Source of the DNA: JAJPHW01 sp963799065
GTDB lineage: Bacteria; Acidobacteriota; Terriglobia; Terriglobales; Acidobacteriaceae
Length of the DNA stretch: 64,000 nt
NCBI GenBank assembly: GCA_963799065.1
Contig: CAWCVJ010000001.1
Coordinates: 2,418,001 to 2,482,000, forward strand
Direction of reading: 5' to 3'
Made by a program: the position numbers and the translations under genes. The notes under the pieces were generated by a model, which worked only from the letters and a program-made list of their open reading frames with translations, ran no database searches and was not told where the DNA came from. Every line of letters begins with the position of its first letter. Position 1 is the stretch's first letter. This document shows, piece after piece, positions 35,192 through 43,860 of the stretch.

Positions 35192-36556
35192 CTAGCTTTC
35201 ATCCGTCTGGGCCGCAGTCTCGGACTGAATGGTCCAGCCTTCCTCGACCATTTTTGACTGAAGCCAGCGAGTGATTTCCCGTTCCGCAGCGGGCTTGAGG
35301 CCCGTGAAGTTTATGCCTGCTCTACCTCTCGTCCCAGCCCAAGCGAGCCTGGCGCTCGCTTCGACGGTAGTGTCCGAATCGGGAAAACGAAAGCGCATCA
35401 TAAGCTCGGATTGCGCCTCCAGCGATTTCTCCAGATCCTCGATACCCATGCCACGCGCGCTGATGTTGGTGACGGTGCACTTCAATACTTCGCCATCGGC
35501 ATTGGTGAGCGAGCCGGGGACGTTTATTTCGGCGCGATAGTCGAGCTGTTCTGTTCGACTCAACACTCCGAGAGAGGCGGGGGCCAAGCCGGCAGTGGAC
35601 GAAGACCTATATTCCCGGAGTCTCCGGCTCAGTGTGCGGCGCGATATGCCGAGTTGGACTGCCGCTTTGCCGCGATGTCCCCCGGTATTTTCCAGAGCCT
35701 TCTCGATGGCTTGGGCTTCGAGACCGTCGAGTCGAATATCCGAGGGCAGGTTTGCGATGGTAGCGGGATTGTTTTCGGGCTTGGCGATCGTAAGTTCGCG
35801 GCGAATGTCCGCAGGGGTGATTTGCGGACCTGGGGCCAGCACCATGACTTTATTCACGATGTTCCGCAGTTCACGGACATTTCCCGGCCAGGAGTGCGTT
35901 TCCAGCAGACGCAGCGCATCCGGGGAAAATTTCATCCCCTCGCCGGCTTCGGAGAGAAAGTGCTCTGCGAGCGCGACCACGTCTTCCGGTCTTTCGCGCA
36001 AGGGCGGCACGAACAACTCGAATTGACTTAGGCGATGATAGAGGTCTTTGCGGAAACGGCCCGCGCTCACTTCATCCTTCAAATTGCGATTGGACGCGGC
36101 GACCACGCGAACGTCCGCCGTAATCTTGCGATTGCCACCGAGACGATAATAGGGAGCGCGATCTAGGACGCGGAGAAGTTTCACCTGTATTTTCAAGTCG
36201 AGCTCGCCAATTTCATCCAGGAAGATCGTTCCGGTGTGGGCTAACTCGAACAGTCCTGGCTTAGCGGTGTCGGCTCCGCTGAAAGCGCCTTTTTCGTAGC
36301 CAAACAGCTCACTCTCGACCAGGTTCTCGGGTAAGGCCGCGCAATTGATATCGACGAACGGCTTGCTACAGCGAAGCGAGTGTTCATGGATGGTGTGCGC
36401 GATCCGCTCTTTACCCGTGCCCGTTTCTCCAAATATCAAGACAGTTCCACTATGCTTCGCAACTCGTTCTACCATGCCCATAAACTTGCGCATCACTTCG
36501 CTGGTAACGATGAACGGGGGTTGGGGCGAAGCGGCGAGTATGGCTGAAGTCGTCAT
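35192..36556 (-). CDS. Sigma-54 dependent activator with C-terminal PilZ domain
   Basis: 454 residues, starting almost directly with the AAA+ domain (about 15-245): Walker A GETGTGKE, the sigma-54 contact loop GAFSGA (usual GAFTGA), Walker B GTIFLDEIGEL, and the R-finger region RFRKDLYHRL. A Fis-type helix-turn-helix follows (about 300-335, AVQLGISRRTLSRRLREY), then a PilZ domain (about 350-445) with CTVTNISARGMGIE matching NxSxxG. The RxxxR half of the c-di-GMP motif is degenerate (RTEQLDYR). No receiver or GAF domain precedes the AAA+ part, so the PilZ domain may be the sensor. It lies between subtilase 1 and, divergently, the c-di-GMP enzyme. ATG 36556 chosen; an in-frame ATG at 36658 is possible. 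Confidence 0.88.
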   Translation of the reverse strand: MTTSAILAASPQPPFIVTSEVMRKFMGMVERVAKHSGTVLIFGETGTGKERIAHTIHEHSLRCSKPFVDINCAALPENLVESELFGYEKGAFSGADTAKPGLFELAHTGTIFLDEIGELDLKIQVKLLRVLDRAPYYRLGGNRKITADVRVVAASNRNLKDEVSAGRFRKDLYHRLSQFELFVPPLRERPEDVVALAEHFLSEAGEGMKFSPDALRLLETHSWPGNVRELRNIVNKVMVLAPGPQITPADIRRELTIAKPENNPATIANLPSDIRLDGLEAQAIEKALENTGGHRGKAAVQLGISRRTLSRRLREYRSSSTAGLAPASLGVLSRTEQLDYRAEINVPGSLTNADGEVLKCTVTNISARGMGIEDLEKSLEAQSELMMRFRFPDSDTTVEASARLAWAGTRGRAGINFTGLKPAAEREITRWLQSKMVEEGWTIQSETAAQTDES

Positions 36557-36865
36557 GGGCGATTCTTTTGAGGTGCGGTTCGATTTTCTCGGGGCGCGTT
36601 TCGGTTCCTCCGCATCCCAGACATCGTGCCAAGCATTGCACAGTCGCCCTCCGCGCACTAGTGTTCGTGCCCCCTCCGGGAGTCACTTTGGTAACTGAGC
36701 GACGCAGTTACCCAAACTTCAGGGTCCCGGCAACCAGGCGAATGCGTCGAGTTGCCGGCAACGGTGCGCTGGAGTACTGAGGCGAAGGCTTCGGTAACCT
36801 ACTGGCACGAAGGTAATCCTCATGCCCCGATAAACACTGGGGAAGAAGGTGGATCGGGGGATAAG

Positions 36866-39346
36866 ATGGCATCCATGCCGATGCGCGCTCGATTGTACAT
36901 CGCCATCACGGCGGTCGCCGGAACTCTCGTGCTCGGCAACGCCTTGCTGCATTGGCAATCCCACGATCCCGTTCAATTTATTTGTTATCTGCTCATTGCG
37001 GCGATGGCCGGCACCATGAAAGTGCGGCTCCCTGGCATCGAAGGCACGATGTCAGTTCATTTTTTGATGGTGCTGCTCGGCATCCTCGAGTTGTCGCTGG
37101 CGGAGACACTGCTGATTGGGTGCATCGCAGCGCTGGTGCAGACGGTATGGGGACTGAAGCAGCCTCCCAAACTAGTGCGCGTCCTCTTCAACGTCTTGAG
37201 CATGACGGTAAACGCCGTTTGGGTTTCGTATTACGCCTATCACGCCTTGGCCGCGCCTCTTAAACACAGCACTCCGTTGTTATTGGTGGTCGCGGTTTGC
37301 GTGTACTTCCTGACCAATACAATGGCCGTCTCGATCGTGATCTCGCTCACTGAGCGACGGTCGTTGCGAAGAATTTGGACGGAGACTTACTTCTGGTCCT
37401 TTCCTTACTATCTGGCCGGAGCCGCGGTTGTCGCCATGGTGAGCTTCTCCAATCGCTACATCGGGTGGGAAAGTGCGCTTCTAATTCTCCCGGTCATGTA
37501 TTGGATTTACCGCTCCTACCACCTCTATCTTGGCCGACTGGAGTTTGAGAAAGAACGGGTCGAGGCCGAAAAGCTGCAGGTAGAGGCGGAAAAACGCCAT
37601 GTAGAACAGGTATCTGCGCTGCACATGCGGACCATCGAGGCGCTGGCCCTTGCGATTGACGCCAAGGATCATGCCACGCACGAACACCTGCATCGAGTGC
37701 GCACGTATGCGATCGAGATCGCGAAGGAACTGAAACTCGATCAATCCGAACTGGATGCACTTCGTGCTGCGGCCCTGTTGCACGATGTCGGTAAGCTCGC
37801 CGTTCCCGACCACATCATCAGCAAACCCGGACGCCTCACGCCGGAGGAATTCGAAAAGATGAAAATTCACCCCATCGTAGGCTCGGAGATTTTGGAGAAG
37901 GTGGCATTTCCTTATCCCGTAGCGCCAATCGTGAGATCCCATCACGAGAAGTGGGATGGCAGCGGCTATCCCGACGGACTAAAGGGCGAAGAAATTCCCA
38001 TCGGGGCGCGCATTCTGGGGACGGTCGATTGCCTCGATGCGCTGGCCTCCGATCGCCAGTACCGCAAGGCTCTGCCCTTGGATCAAGCAATGAACGAAGT
38101 AGCCGCGCAGGCCGGAATTGCCTTCGACCCTCAGGTTGTAGAAATCCTCCAGCGACGATATGTCGAGCTTGAGAAGCTCGCGCTCGAGAGCCTGGGCGGG
38201 GAGGAAGCGAGGTCCGCGGTAAGTTACAAAGTGAACAGAGGGGAAAGGCCGGCCGCCGGCTTTGAGCATAGCGCCAACCGGCGACCCAGTGAAAGAGACT
38301 TTCTCTCGTCCATCGCCTCTGCCCGCCAGGAGGCACATACGCTGTTTGAATTGAGTCAGGATTTGGGTAATTCCCTCAGCCTCGATGAAACTCTGTCGGT
38401 TGTGTCCGCCAGACTCCGAAAGTTGATTCCGTACGATGCGATCGTAGTCTTTGTGCGGAAGGGGGATGTCTTGGAGGCCGAGTTCTCCAGTGGAGACAAC
38501 TTCCGCCTCTTGTCCTCTCTGAAAATTCCACTGGGGCAAGGCTTGTGCGGCTGGGTGGCGGAAAATTCCAAACCGATCATCAATGGAAATCCGATGGTCG
38601 AACCGGGCTACGCCTCCGACCGCAGAAGGACGACAGAGCTCCGCTCTGCGCTTGCCGTTCCGTTAGTGGGGTTGACCGGCCCCGTAGGTGTGCTCGCTCT
38701 TTACCAATCCGAAGTGGACGCCTTCACGAACGATCATTTACGCATCTTGCAAGTCATCACTTCCAAAGTGGCGCTCTCGATTGAGAATGCAATCAAATTT
38801 CGCCTGGTGGAAAACTCCTCGACCAGCGACTTCCTTACTGAACTACCCAATGCCCGTGCCTTATTCATGCATTTGGATAAAGAAGTGGCACGCTGTCAGC
38901 GCGAAGATTCCACCCTTGTCGTGATGGTGTGCGACATGGATGGATTCAAGCAGATCAATGATCGTTTCGGACACATGGAGGGGGACAAAACGCTAAAGCT
39001 ATTCGCCAACCTGATGCGCGAAACCTGCCGTGAGTATGACTATGTGGCGCGAATGGGAGGCGACGAGTTTGTCATTGTGGCCCCGGCGATACCCCCGGAA
39101 GCCGTCCGTGAAAAGGCCGAGATCCTAAGTAGCCTGGCGCAGCAGGCGGGCCGCGAGATCTGTGGCAGCGACCTGTTGTCGCTCAGTGTGGGCGCAGCCT
39201 TTTACCCTCGAGACGGAACCGATGTCGAGCAACTGCTGGCTGAAGCCGATCGCAGAATGTATGCGGTCAAGCAACTCCATCACGAAAACTCAGAACCAGG
39301 CTTGGCTGCTGAACCGCAGTGGGCACGGGCAGCCATTGGGAACTGA
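36866..39346 (+). CDS. Membrane HD-GYP/GAF/GGDEF cyclic-di-GMP enzyme
   Basis: 826 residues. A seven-helix membrane sensor (1-222) is followed by a coiled coil (about 225-255), an HD-GYP domain (about 255-435) with HDVGK (306-310), HHE (359-361) and DGSGYPDG (GYP 367-369), a GAF domain (about 480-640) and a GGDEF domain (about 650-810) with GGDEF at 731-735 and an inhibitory-site RxxD (REYD, 722-725) five residues before it. Both the phosphodiesterase and the cyclase motifs look intact, so it could make and break c-di-GMP. Divergent from the PilZ sigma-54 activator. The ATG at 36866 follows GGGGG at 7 nt. The membrane domain has a stand-alone homologue at 45694-46419. Confidence 0.92.
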   Translation: MASMPMRARLYIAITAVAGTLVLGNALLHWQSHDPVQFICYLLIAAMAGTMKVRLPGIEGTMSVHFLMVLLGILELSLAETLLIGCIAALVQTVWGLKQPPKLVRVLFNVLSMTVNAVWVSYYAYHALAAPLKHSTPLLLVVAVCVYFLTNTMAVSIVISLTERRSLRRIWTETYFWSFPYYLAGAAVVAMVSFSNRYIGWESALLILPVMYWIYRSYHLYLGRLEFEKERVEAEKLQVEAEKRHVEQVSALHMRTIEALALAIDAKDHATHEHLHRVRTYAIEIAKELKLDQSELDALRAAALLHDVGKLAVPDHIISKPGRLTPEEFEKMKIHPIVGSEILEKVAFPYPVAPIVRSHHEKWDGSGYPDGLKGEEIPIGARILGTVDCLDALASDRQYRKALPLDQAMNEVAAQAGIAFDPQVVEILQRRYVELEKLALESLGGEEARSAVSYKVNRGERPAAGFEHSANRRPSERDFLSSIASARQEAHTLFELSQDLGNSLSLDETLSVVSARLRKLIPYDAIVVFVRKGDVLEAEFSSGDNFRLLSSLKIPLGQGLCGWVAENSKPIINGNPMVEPGYASDRRRTTELRSALAVPLVGLTGPVGVLALYQSEVDAFTNDHLRILQVITSKVALSIENAIKFRLVENSSTSDFLTELPNARALFMHLDKEVARCQREDSTLVVMVCDMDGFKQINDRFGHMEGDKTLKLFANLMRETCREYDYVARMGGDEFVIVAPAIPPEAVREKAEILSSLAQQAGREICGSDLLSLSVGAAFYPRDGTDVEQLLAEADRRMYAVKQLHHENSEPGLAAEPQWARAAIGN

Positions 39347-39419
39347 ATTTGATTACCAAAGTTTGCCCGACACTCCCCTGAACCCTTGTGATTGTTGACT
39401 TTAATTGATATTCGTCGCA

Positions 39420-40310
39420 ATGGGCCTATTAGCATTGGCCCGTCCTCTTATGCGCAGACTCTCGATGCACATTGCGAGAACCATCGCCATTCTGCTTTTG
39501 GGCGGGTTTCTTGGAGCTACGCTCGTGCGCTTAGCTCCCGGCTTTGGCATCGATGAGCAAGAACTAGATATCAGGCTCAACCACCAGAGTATCGAGGCTC
39601 TTCGGCAAGCTCGTGCCAGCGACAGTAATCTCTTTGCTTTTTACTTTCATTACGTGGACCGCTTGCTCCACGGCGATCTTGGAACCTCGCGCACCTTGCA
39701 GCAGCCAGTTCGACAGTTGTTGGCGGACCGCTTCCCTGAAACGCTGAAGTCCGTTGCCCTGGGGCTGGGTTTGGGTTGGACACTGGGGCTGACTTTAGCG
39801 ATCGCCACGGTGATGTGGCGCAGTTGGTACATGGATGTCATGGGAAGCTTACTTGCGGGAGTTCTACTCTGTCTTCCCGCAGCTATGCTCGCGCTTCTCT
39901 TTGTCATTGCGCGTGCGCCGGGGCGGCTGGTACTGGGCCTGATCGTCTTCCCGAAGGTATTTGGCTATTCCCGGAACCTACTCCAGCGCAGCGCGGCGCT
40001 ACCTCATGTGCTCACGGCTCGCGCTAAAGGTTTGGGAAGTGTTCGAGTTTTTCTCTGGCATATTCTGCCAGCCTCCGGAGCTCAGTTGCTGGCGGTCGCC
40101 GGAGTGACTGTGAGCATAGCGTTCGCCGCCGCGATTCCTGTGGAAGTTCTTTGCGATCTTCCCGGAATCGGACAGCTCGCATGGAAAGCCGCGTTGGGCC
40201 GCGATATGGAGCTGCTGGTCGACCTGACACTAATAATCACCGTGGTCACGCTGCTGGCGAATTCCGCCAGCGATCTGCTCAGGGATCCACTTCGCGTGGG
40301 TGCAGCATGA
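39420..40310 (+). CDS. Peptide ABC transporter permease (DppB-like)
   Basis: About 296 residues with five or six membrane helices, and the permease features of the peptide/nickel type: GDLGTSRTLQQPVRQLL, ADRFPETLKSVALGLGLGW, the cytoplasmic coupling loop LTARAKGLGSVRVFLWHILPASG and DLPGIGQLAWKAALGRD. It forms the channel with the next gene product. First of four genes joined by 4-nt overlaps. The start is uncertain: ATG 39420, a TTG five codons earlier or an ATG at 39450; none has a clear ribosome site. Confidence 0.85.
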   Translation: MGLLALARPLMRRLSMHIARTIAILLLGGFLGATLVRLAPGFGIDEQELDIRLNHQSIEALRQARASDSNLFAFYFHYVDRLLHGDLGTSRTLQQPVRQLLADRFPETLKSVALGLGLGWTLGLTLAIATVMWRSWYMDVMGSLLAGVLLCLPAAMLALLFVIARAPGRLVLGLIVFPKVFGYSRNLLQRSAALPHVLTARAKGLGSVRVFLWHILPASGAQLLAVAGVTVSIAFAAAIPVEVLCDLPGIGQLAWKAALGRDMELLVDLTLIITVVTLLANSASDLLRDPLRVGAA

Positions 40311-41113
40311 AGTGGGCTCGCATGGTCGCAATCGTTTTTCTGGTAACCGTTTCGACGGGTTGCCTGTTCGCCGACTTCGTCGCTCCCGCTCCGTATGAAA
40401 AGCAATTTCGCGAAGCGCCCGATGCAGCGCCTTCGCGCCAGCATCTGCTCGGCACCGACGATCTGGGACGCGACCGCTTTTCGCGTCTGCTTTACGGCAC
40501 AAGAGTCTCTCTGCTTCTGGCTCCGGCCGCAGCGCTGTTGTCTAGTCTGCTGGCTGCATTGATTGGCGGAGCCGCTGGGTTCGCCGGAGGATGGGTCGAA
40601 GGTACGGTGATGGCAGCCACCGATCTGTTCCTCTCGCTGCCCTGGCTATTTCTTCTCATCACAGTGCGTGCGGCTATGCCGCTGAATGTTTCGCCGCTGA
40701 CATCCGTAATCATCACGTTTGCTTTGCTGGGATCTTTGGGATGGGCGGCTGCGGCGCGCGTAATCTGCGCCGACGCTCGCACGCTCTGTCAGTCTGACAT
40801 GATTTTGCTGGCGCGGGCGTCCGGCAACGGCGGCTTCCGTTTGCTCTGGCGACACATTCTCCCCAATCTCAAGCCAGTTCTCTACGCGCAGTTCTGGATT
40901 TCGGTGCCGGTTTTCATTTTGACCGAGGCTAATCTCGGTATGCTCGGATTGGGTGTTTCGGAACCGTTGCCTTCTTGGGGCAGTCTGCTTCGCGACCTCG
41001 AAAGTTTCTCTACGTTTTCTCCTCAGCCCTGGCGCTTCGTCCCACTCATTCTTTTGATCGTGATGCTGGGTTGTTTTCACCTTGCTGTTCAAAAACAGGA
41101 GTCTCCGCTATGA
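40307..41113 (+). CDS. Peptide ABC transporter permease (DppC-like)
   Basis: 268 residues. It has the typical DppC N-terminus with one helix and the motif HLLGTDDLGRDRFSRLLYGTRVSL, further helices, and the coupling loop LLARASGNGGFRLLWRHILPNL. The C-terminus has GLGVSEPLPSWGSLLRDLE. It pairs with the DppB-like subunit. The ATG overlaps the preceding stop (ATGA). In the first helix, VSTGCLFADF resembles a lipobox, but this is a permease and the match is probably fortuitous. Confidence 0.88.
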   Translation: MKWARMVAIVFLVTVSTGCLFADFVAPAPYEKQFREAPDAAPSRQHLLGTDDLGRDRFSRLLYGTRVSLLLAPAAALLSSLLAALIGGAAGFAGGWVEGTVMAATDLFLSLPWLFLLITVRAAMPLNVSPLTSVIITFALLGSLGWAAAARVICADARTLCQSDMILLARASGNGGFRLLWRHILPNLKPVLYAQFWISVPVFILTEANLGMLGLGVSEPLPSWGSLLRDLESFSTFSPQPWRFVPLILLIVMLGCFHLAVQKQESPL

Positions 41114-42738
41114 GCCATCGTTTTCGTTCGCTTCTTTCCCTTGTTATCGTTCTTACTGCTGCAATTGCCCACGCTCAATCCGGCGGGCAGTTGCGCTTCT
41201 GTTTAAAGTCTGAGCCTAAGACCATGAACCCTGTGTTGGTCGCCGACGACGCGTCGGAGACGGTTCGTTATCTCACCGGCGGCGTTTTACTGCGCTTGAA
41301 TCGATCCACGCAACAGTTGGAACCTGAGCTCGCTTCCTCGTGGAAAGTCAGCGAAGGCGGTAGGACGATCAGCTTCAAACTGCGACAGGGACTACGCTTT
41401 TCCGATGGCACCCCGTTTTCGGCTCAAGACGTCGCTTACACCATCGATCAGCTGATGGATCCCGCGTTGCATTCTCCCACCGGAGATTCATTTCGCTCCG
41501 GCGAAGGCAAGGTTCGTTCAAACCTAGCGGGAAGCGATCAGATTAGCATTACCTTCCCAGCGCCGGTTGTGGGGTTGGATAAGCTGTTCGATCAAGTCGC
41601 CATCATGTCGGCCACGTCAGCGCGGAAAGAAATGGCTGTGCTTGGCCCCTACTATGTCGCTGAGAACAAGTCTGGCTCGTACCTGCTGCTGAAGCGAAAT
41701 CCAAATTATTGGAAGCACGATGCTGACGGACGACAGCTTCCTTATATTGATTCGGTCCGTCTCGACATTCAGCAAAACAGCGACATGGAAATGCTGCGCC
41801 TGGTGCGCGGCGAGATTGGCTTCATCAACTCGCTCGATGCAGATAATTACGATAAGCTGGCGGCGCAAGCCCCCGGAATGGCGTTCGATGCGGGCGCTTC
41901 GCTCGACGCCGAACAGCTGTGGTTCAACCAGGTGCCGACGTCGCCGCTCCCGGGGTATAAGAAAGCCTGGTTCACATCGACAAATTTCCGCAATGCGATT
42001 TCCGATTCGATCAATCGGCAGGATTTGGCACGGGTGGTGTACCGCGGCCATGCGCAACCTGCGGTGAGCTGGGTTTCCCCGGCCAATAAATTCTGGTTCA
42101 ATGCGAAGTTGACCGTGCGGCCGTTCGACCAGAAGGCCGCCTTGCAGGCATTGGCAAAGGATGGCTTCAAACTGCAGAACGGCGTCCTCCACGATCGTGA
42201 CGGACATGCGGTCGAATTCTCGGTCATCACCAACGCCGGCAATAAGAATCGCGAACGGATGGCGACCATGATTCAGCAGGACCTTTCCGGCATCGGCATC
42301 AAGCTCAACGTGGTCACGCTGGACTTTCCTTCGCTCATCGAACGCATCACGCGCACCTTCGACTACGAAGCGTGCCTGTTGGGGTTGACCAACAACGACC
42401 TCGACCCCAACTCGCAGATGAATGTGTGGCTGAGTTCTTCCGACACGCACCAATGGAATCCCAGCGAGAAGACGCCGGCAACCGCCTGGGAAAAGGAAAT
42501 CGATATGCTGATGCGCGAGCAAGCGTCCACGCTGGATGTCAAGAAGCGCAAACGCGACATCGACCGGGTGCAGGAAATTGTCTGGCAGCAGGACCCGTTC
42601 ATTTACTTGGTGAATAAGGATGCAATGTCGGCAGTCTCGCCCACATTACACAATGTGCATCCCGTCGTGCTGCATCCGCAGGTGTATTGGAACATCGACC
42701 AGCTCACGCTGGGCACGGAAGTGGCTAGCAACCGGTGA
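41110..42738 (+). CDS. Peptide ABC transporter substrate-binding protein (family 5)
   Basis: 542 residues with a signal peptide ending AAIAHAQ. The family-5 extracellular solute-binding fold shows in LRFCLKSEPKTMNPVLVAD, LEPELASSWKVSEGGRTISF, LRQGLRFSDGTPFSAQDVAY, LGPYYVAENKSGSYLLLKRN, NPNYW, FRNAISDSINRQDLARVVY and DFEYEA-like IERITRTFDYEACLLG. It captures oligopeptides, or similar ligands, in the periplasm. No lipobox is evident, so it is probably soluble. The ATG overlaps the permease stop. Its position between two secreted protease loci suggests uptake of their products (inference). Confidence 0.9.
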   Translation: MSHRFRSLLSLVIVLTAAIAHAQSGGQLRFCLKSEPKTMNPVLVADDASETVRYLTGGVLLRLNRSTQQLEPELASSWKVSEGGRTISFKLRQGLRFSDGTPFSAQDVAYTIDQLMDPALHSPTGDSFRSGEGKVRSNLAGSDQISITFPAPVVGLDKLFDQVAIMSATSARKEMAVLGPYYVAENKSGSYLLLKRNPNYWKHDADGRQLPYIDSVRLDIQQNSDMEMLRLVRGEIGFINSLDADNYDKLAAQAPGMAFDAGASLDAEQLWFNQVPTSPLPGYKKAWFTSTNFRNAISDSINRQDLARVVYRGHAQPAVSWVSPANKFWFNAKLTVRPFDQKAALQALAKDGFKLQNGVLHDRDGHAVEFSVITNAGNKNRERMATMIQQDLSGIGIKLNVVTLDFPSLIERITRTFDYEACLLGLTNNDLDPNSQMNVWLSSSDTHQWNPSEKTPATAWEKEIDMLMREQASTLDVKKRKRDIDRVQEIVWQQDPFIYLVNKDAMSAVSPTLHNVHPVVLHPQVYWNIDQLTLGTEVASNR

Positions 42739-43556
42739 ACGATCGAGAGCCACTGCTGTCGCTGAGATTGTCCGTTGATTATCCCGGGAAGAAGGATGTT
42801 CTGCGAGATCTCACGCTCGACCTTCGCCGAGGAGAAGTCCTCGGCTTGGTCGGACAAAGCGGTTGCGGGAAGAGCACCCTGGCTCTAGCCATACTGAAGT
42901 TGCTTTATCTTAAGAAGGCGAAAGCTGCGGGATCGATCTTATTCGACGGCCGCGATCTCATGCAGCTGAAAGAGCGCGATATGCGGTCGCTGCGCGGCAA
43001 AGAGATTGCGCTCGTTTTGCAAAGCCCAATGTCGTCGCTCAACCCGGCGCTGCGCATCGGCACCCAGCTCGCGGAAGCCTGGAACATTCATCGGCGCTCG
43101 ACCCGCGAGGACTGTAGGGACGCTTTGCTGCAGACTTTGGAAGAAGTCAGCCTTCCGGCGGACGAGAAGTTCTTGCGCCGCTATCCGGCACAACTGAGCG
43201 TCGGACAGGCTCAGAGAGTCTTAATTGCGATGGCGGTGCTGCATCGTCCAGCACTCTTGATCGCGGATGAGCCGACCAGCGCGCTCGACATCATCACGCA
43301 GTCGGAAATCTTGCAGCTTTTCGCAGGCCTCAGCCGTAAGCTGGGAACTGCCATCCTTTATATTTCTCACGATTTGCTGTCGGTCGCTACGATTAGCCAG
43401 CGAGTAGCCGTTATGGAAAGCGGCGCGATTGTCGAGTGCCGCCGGACATTGGATCTTTTCACCACTCCGGCTCACGGTTACACCCGGAAGCTGATTGCGG
43501 CGCTACCCGTAGCGCCGCAGTTTGCTGCCGCGGCCGCGGCGAACACCTCTTCTTAA
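42735..43556 (+). CDS. Peptide ABC transporter ATPase (DppD-like)
   Basis: 273 residues: Walker A GLVGQSGCGKST (about 37-48), Q-loop VLQSPMSSLNPALRIG, signature LSVGQAQRVLIAMAV (LSGGQ variant), Walker B ALLIADEPTSALD and switch His in YISHDLLSVATIS. The C-terminal TTPAHGYTRKLIAALP is the conserved oligopeptide-ATPase tail. GTG start overlapping the binding-protein stop. Dpp/Opp systems normally have a second ATPase (DppF); none is encoded here, so it must work as a homodimer or borrow a partner. Confidence 0.9.
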   Translation: MNDREPLLSLRLSVDYPGKKDVLRDLTLDLRRGEVLGLVGQSGCGKSTLALAILKLLYLKKAKAAGSILFDGRDLMQLKERDMRSLRGKEIALVLQSPMSSLNPALRIGTQLAEAWNIHRRSTREDCRDALLQTLEEVSLPADEKFLRRYPAQLSVGQAQRVLIAMAVLHRPALLIADEPTSALDIITQSEILQLFAGLSRKLGTAILYISHDLLSVATISQRVAVMESGAIVECRRTLDLFTTPAHGYTRKLIAALPVAPQFAAAAAANTSS

Positions 43557-43591
43557 TCGCTTGACAAGCTCGTTTTCTCGCACCGCGATGG

Positions 43592-43604
43592 GGACATTTT
43601 GTCC
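43592..43604. promoter_or_regulatory. Perfect GGACA-TTT-TGTCC palindrome upstream of subtilase 2
   Basis: GGACATTTTGTCC is a perfect 5-bp inverted repeat with a 3-bp spacer, 167 bp upstream of the sigma-54-like element at 43771. Related inverted repeats precede subtilases 1 and 3. Candidate activator site. Confidence 0.4.
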
Positions 43605-43770
43605 TCTCATGTCTCAAATCAGCTTTGTCCAAGTATTTGCAATCACTTAGCGGATATTTAGAGGTCGCCTGTCCTGCAACTGCGCCAACGTGTCCTTTGA
43701 CCGACTTTCGCCGCAACCTTCATGTCATTGAAAAAACAATACTTGAGCGCCCGTTAAGGAAACACATTTA

Positions 43771-43786
43771 CGGCGTTCCGATTGCA
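43771..43786 (+). promoter_or_regulatory. Sigma-54-like promoter of subtilase 2
   Basis: CGGCGTTCCGATTGCA has exact GG-N10-GC spacing, a perfect TTGCA -12 box and GGC at -24. It lies 75 bp before the ATG at 43861, nearly the same spacing as at subtilase 1 (76 bp). Confidence 0.5.
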
Positions 43787-43860
43787 AACCTAGAGCTGGA
43801 ATGCAAAGACCCCGGCCGGAGGCTTGGGCAGACTTTCAAATTGGCGTAAGGCAAAAAACT

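Noticed and set aside
36810..36840. TGGCACGAAGGTAATC as a sigma-54 promoter of the HD-GYP/GGDEF gene
   Set aside because: The -24 half is perfect but the -12 GC is missing at the required spacing.
40340..40380. Lipobox-like VSTGC in the DppC-type permease
   Set aside because: It lies in the first membrane helix of a clear permease; lipidation is unlikely.
41617..42522. 301-codon antisense ORF in the substrate-binding protein gene
   Set aside because: Shadow of a well-supported gene on the other strand; sequence rich in R/H/V without recognisable domains.
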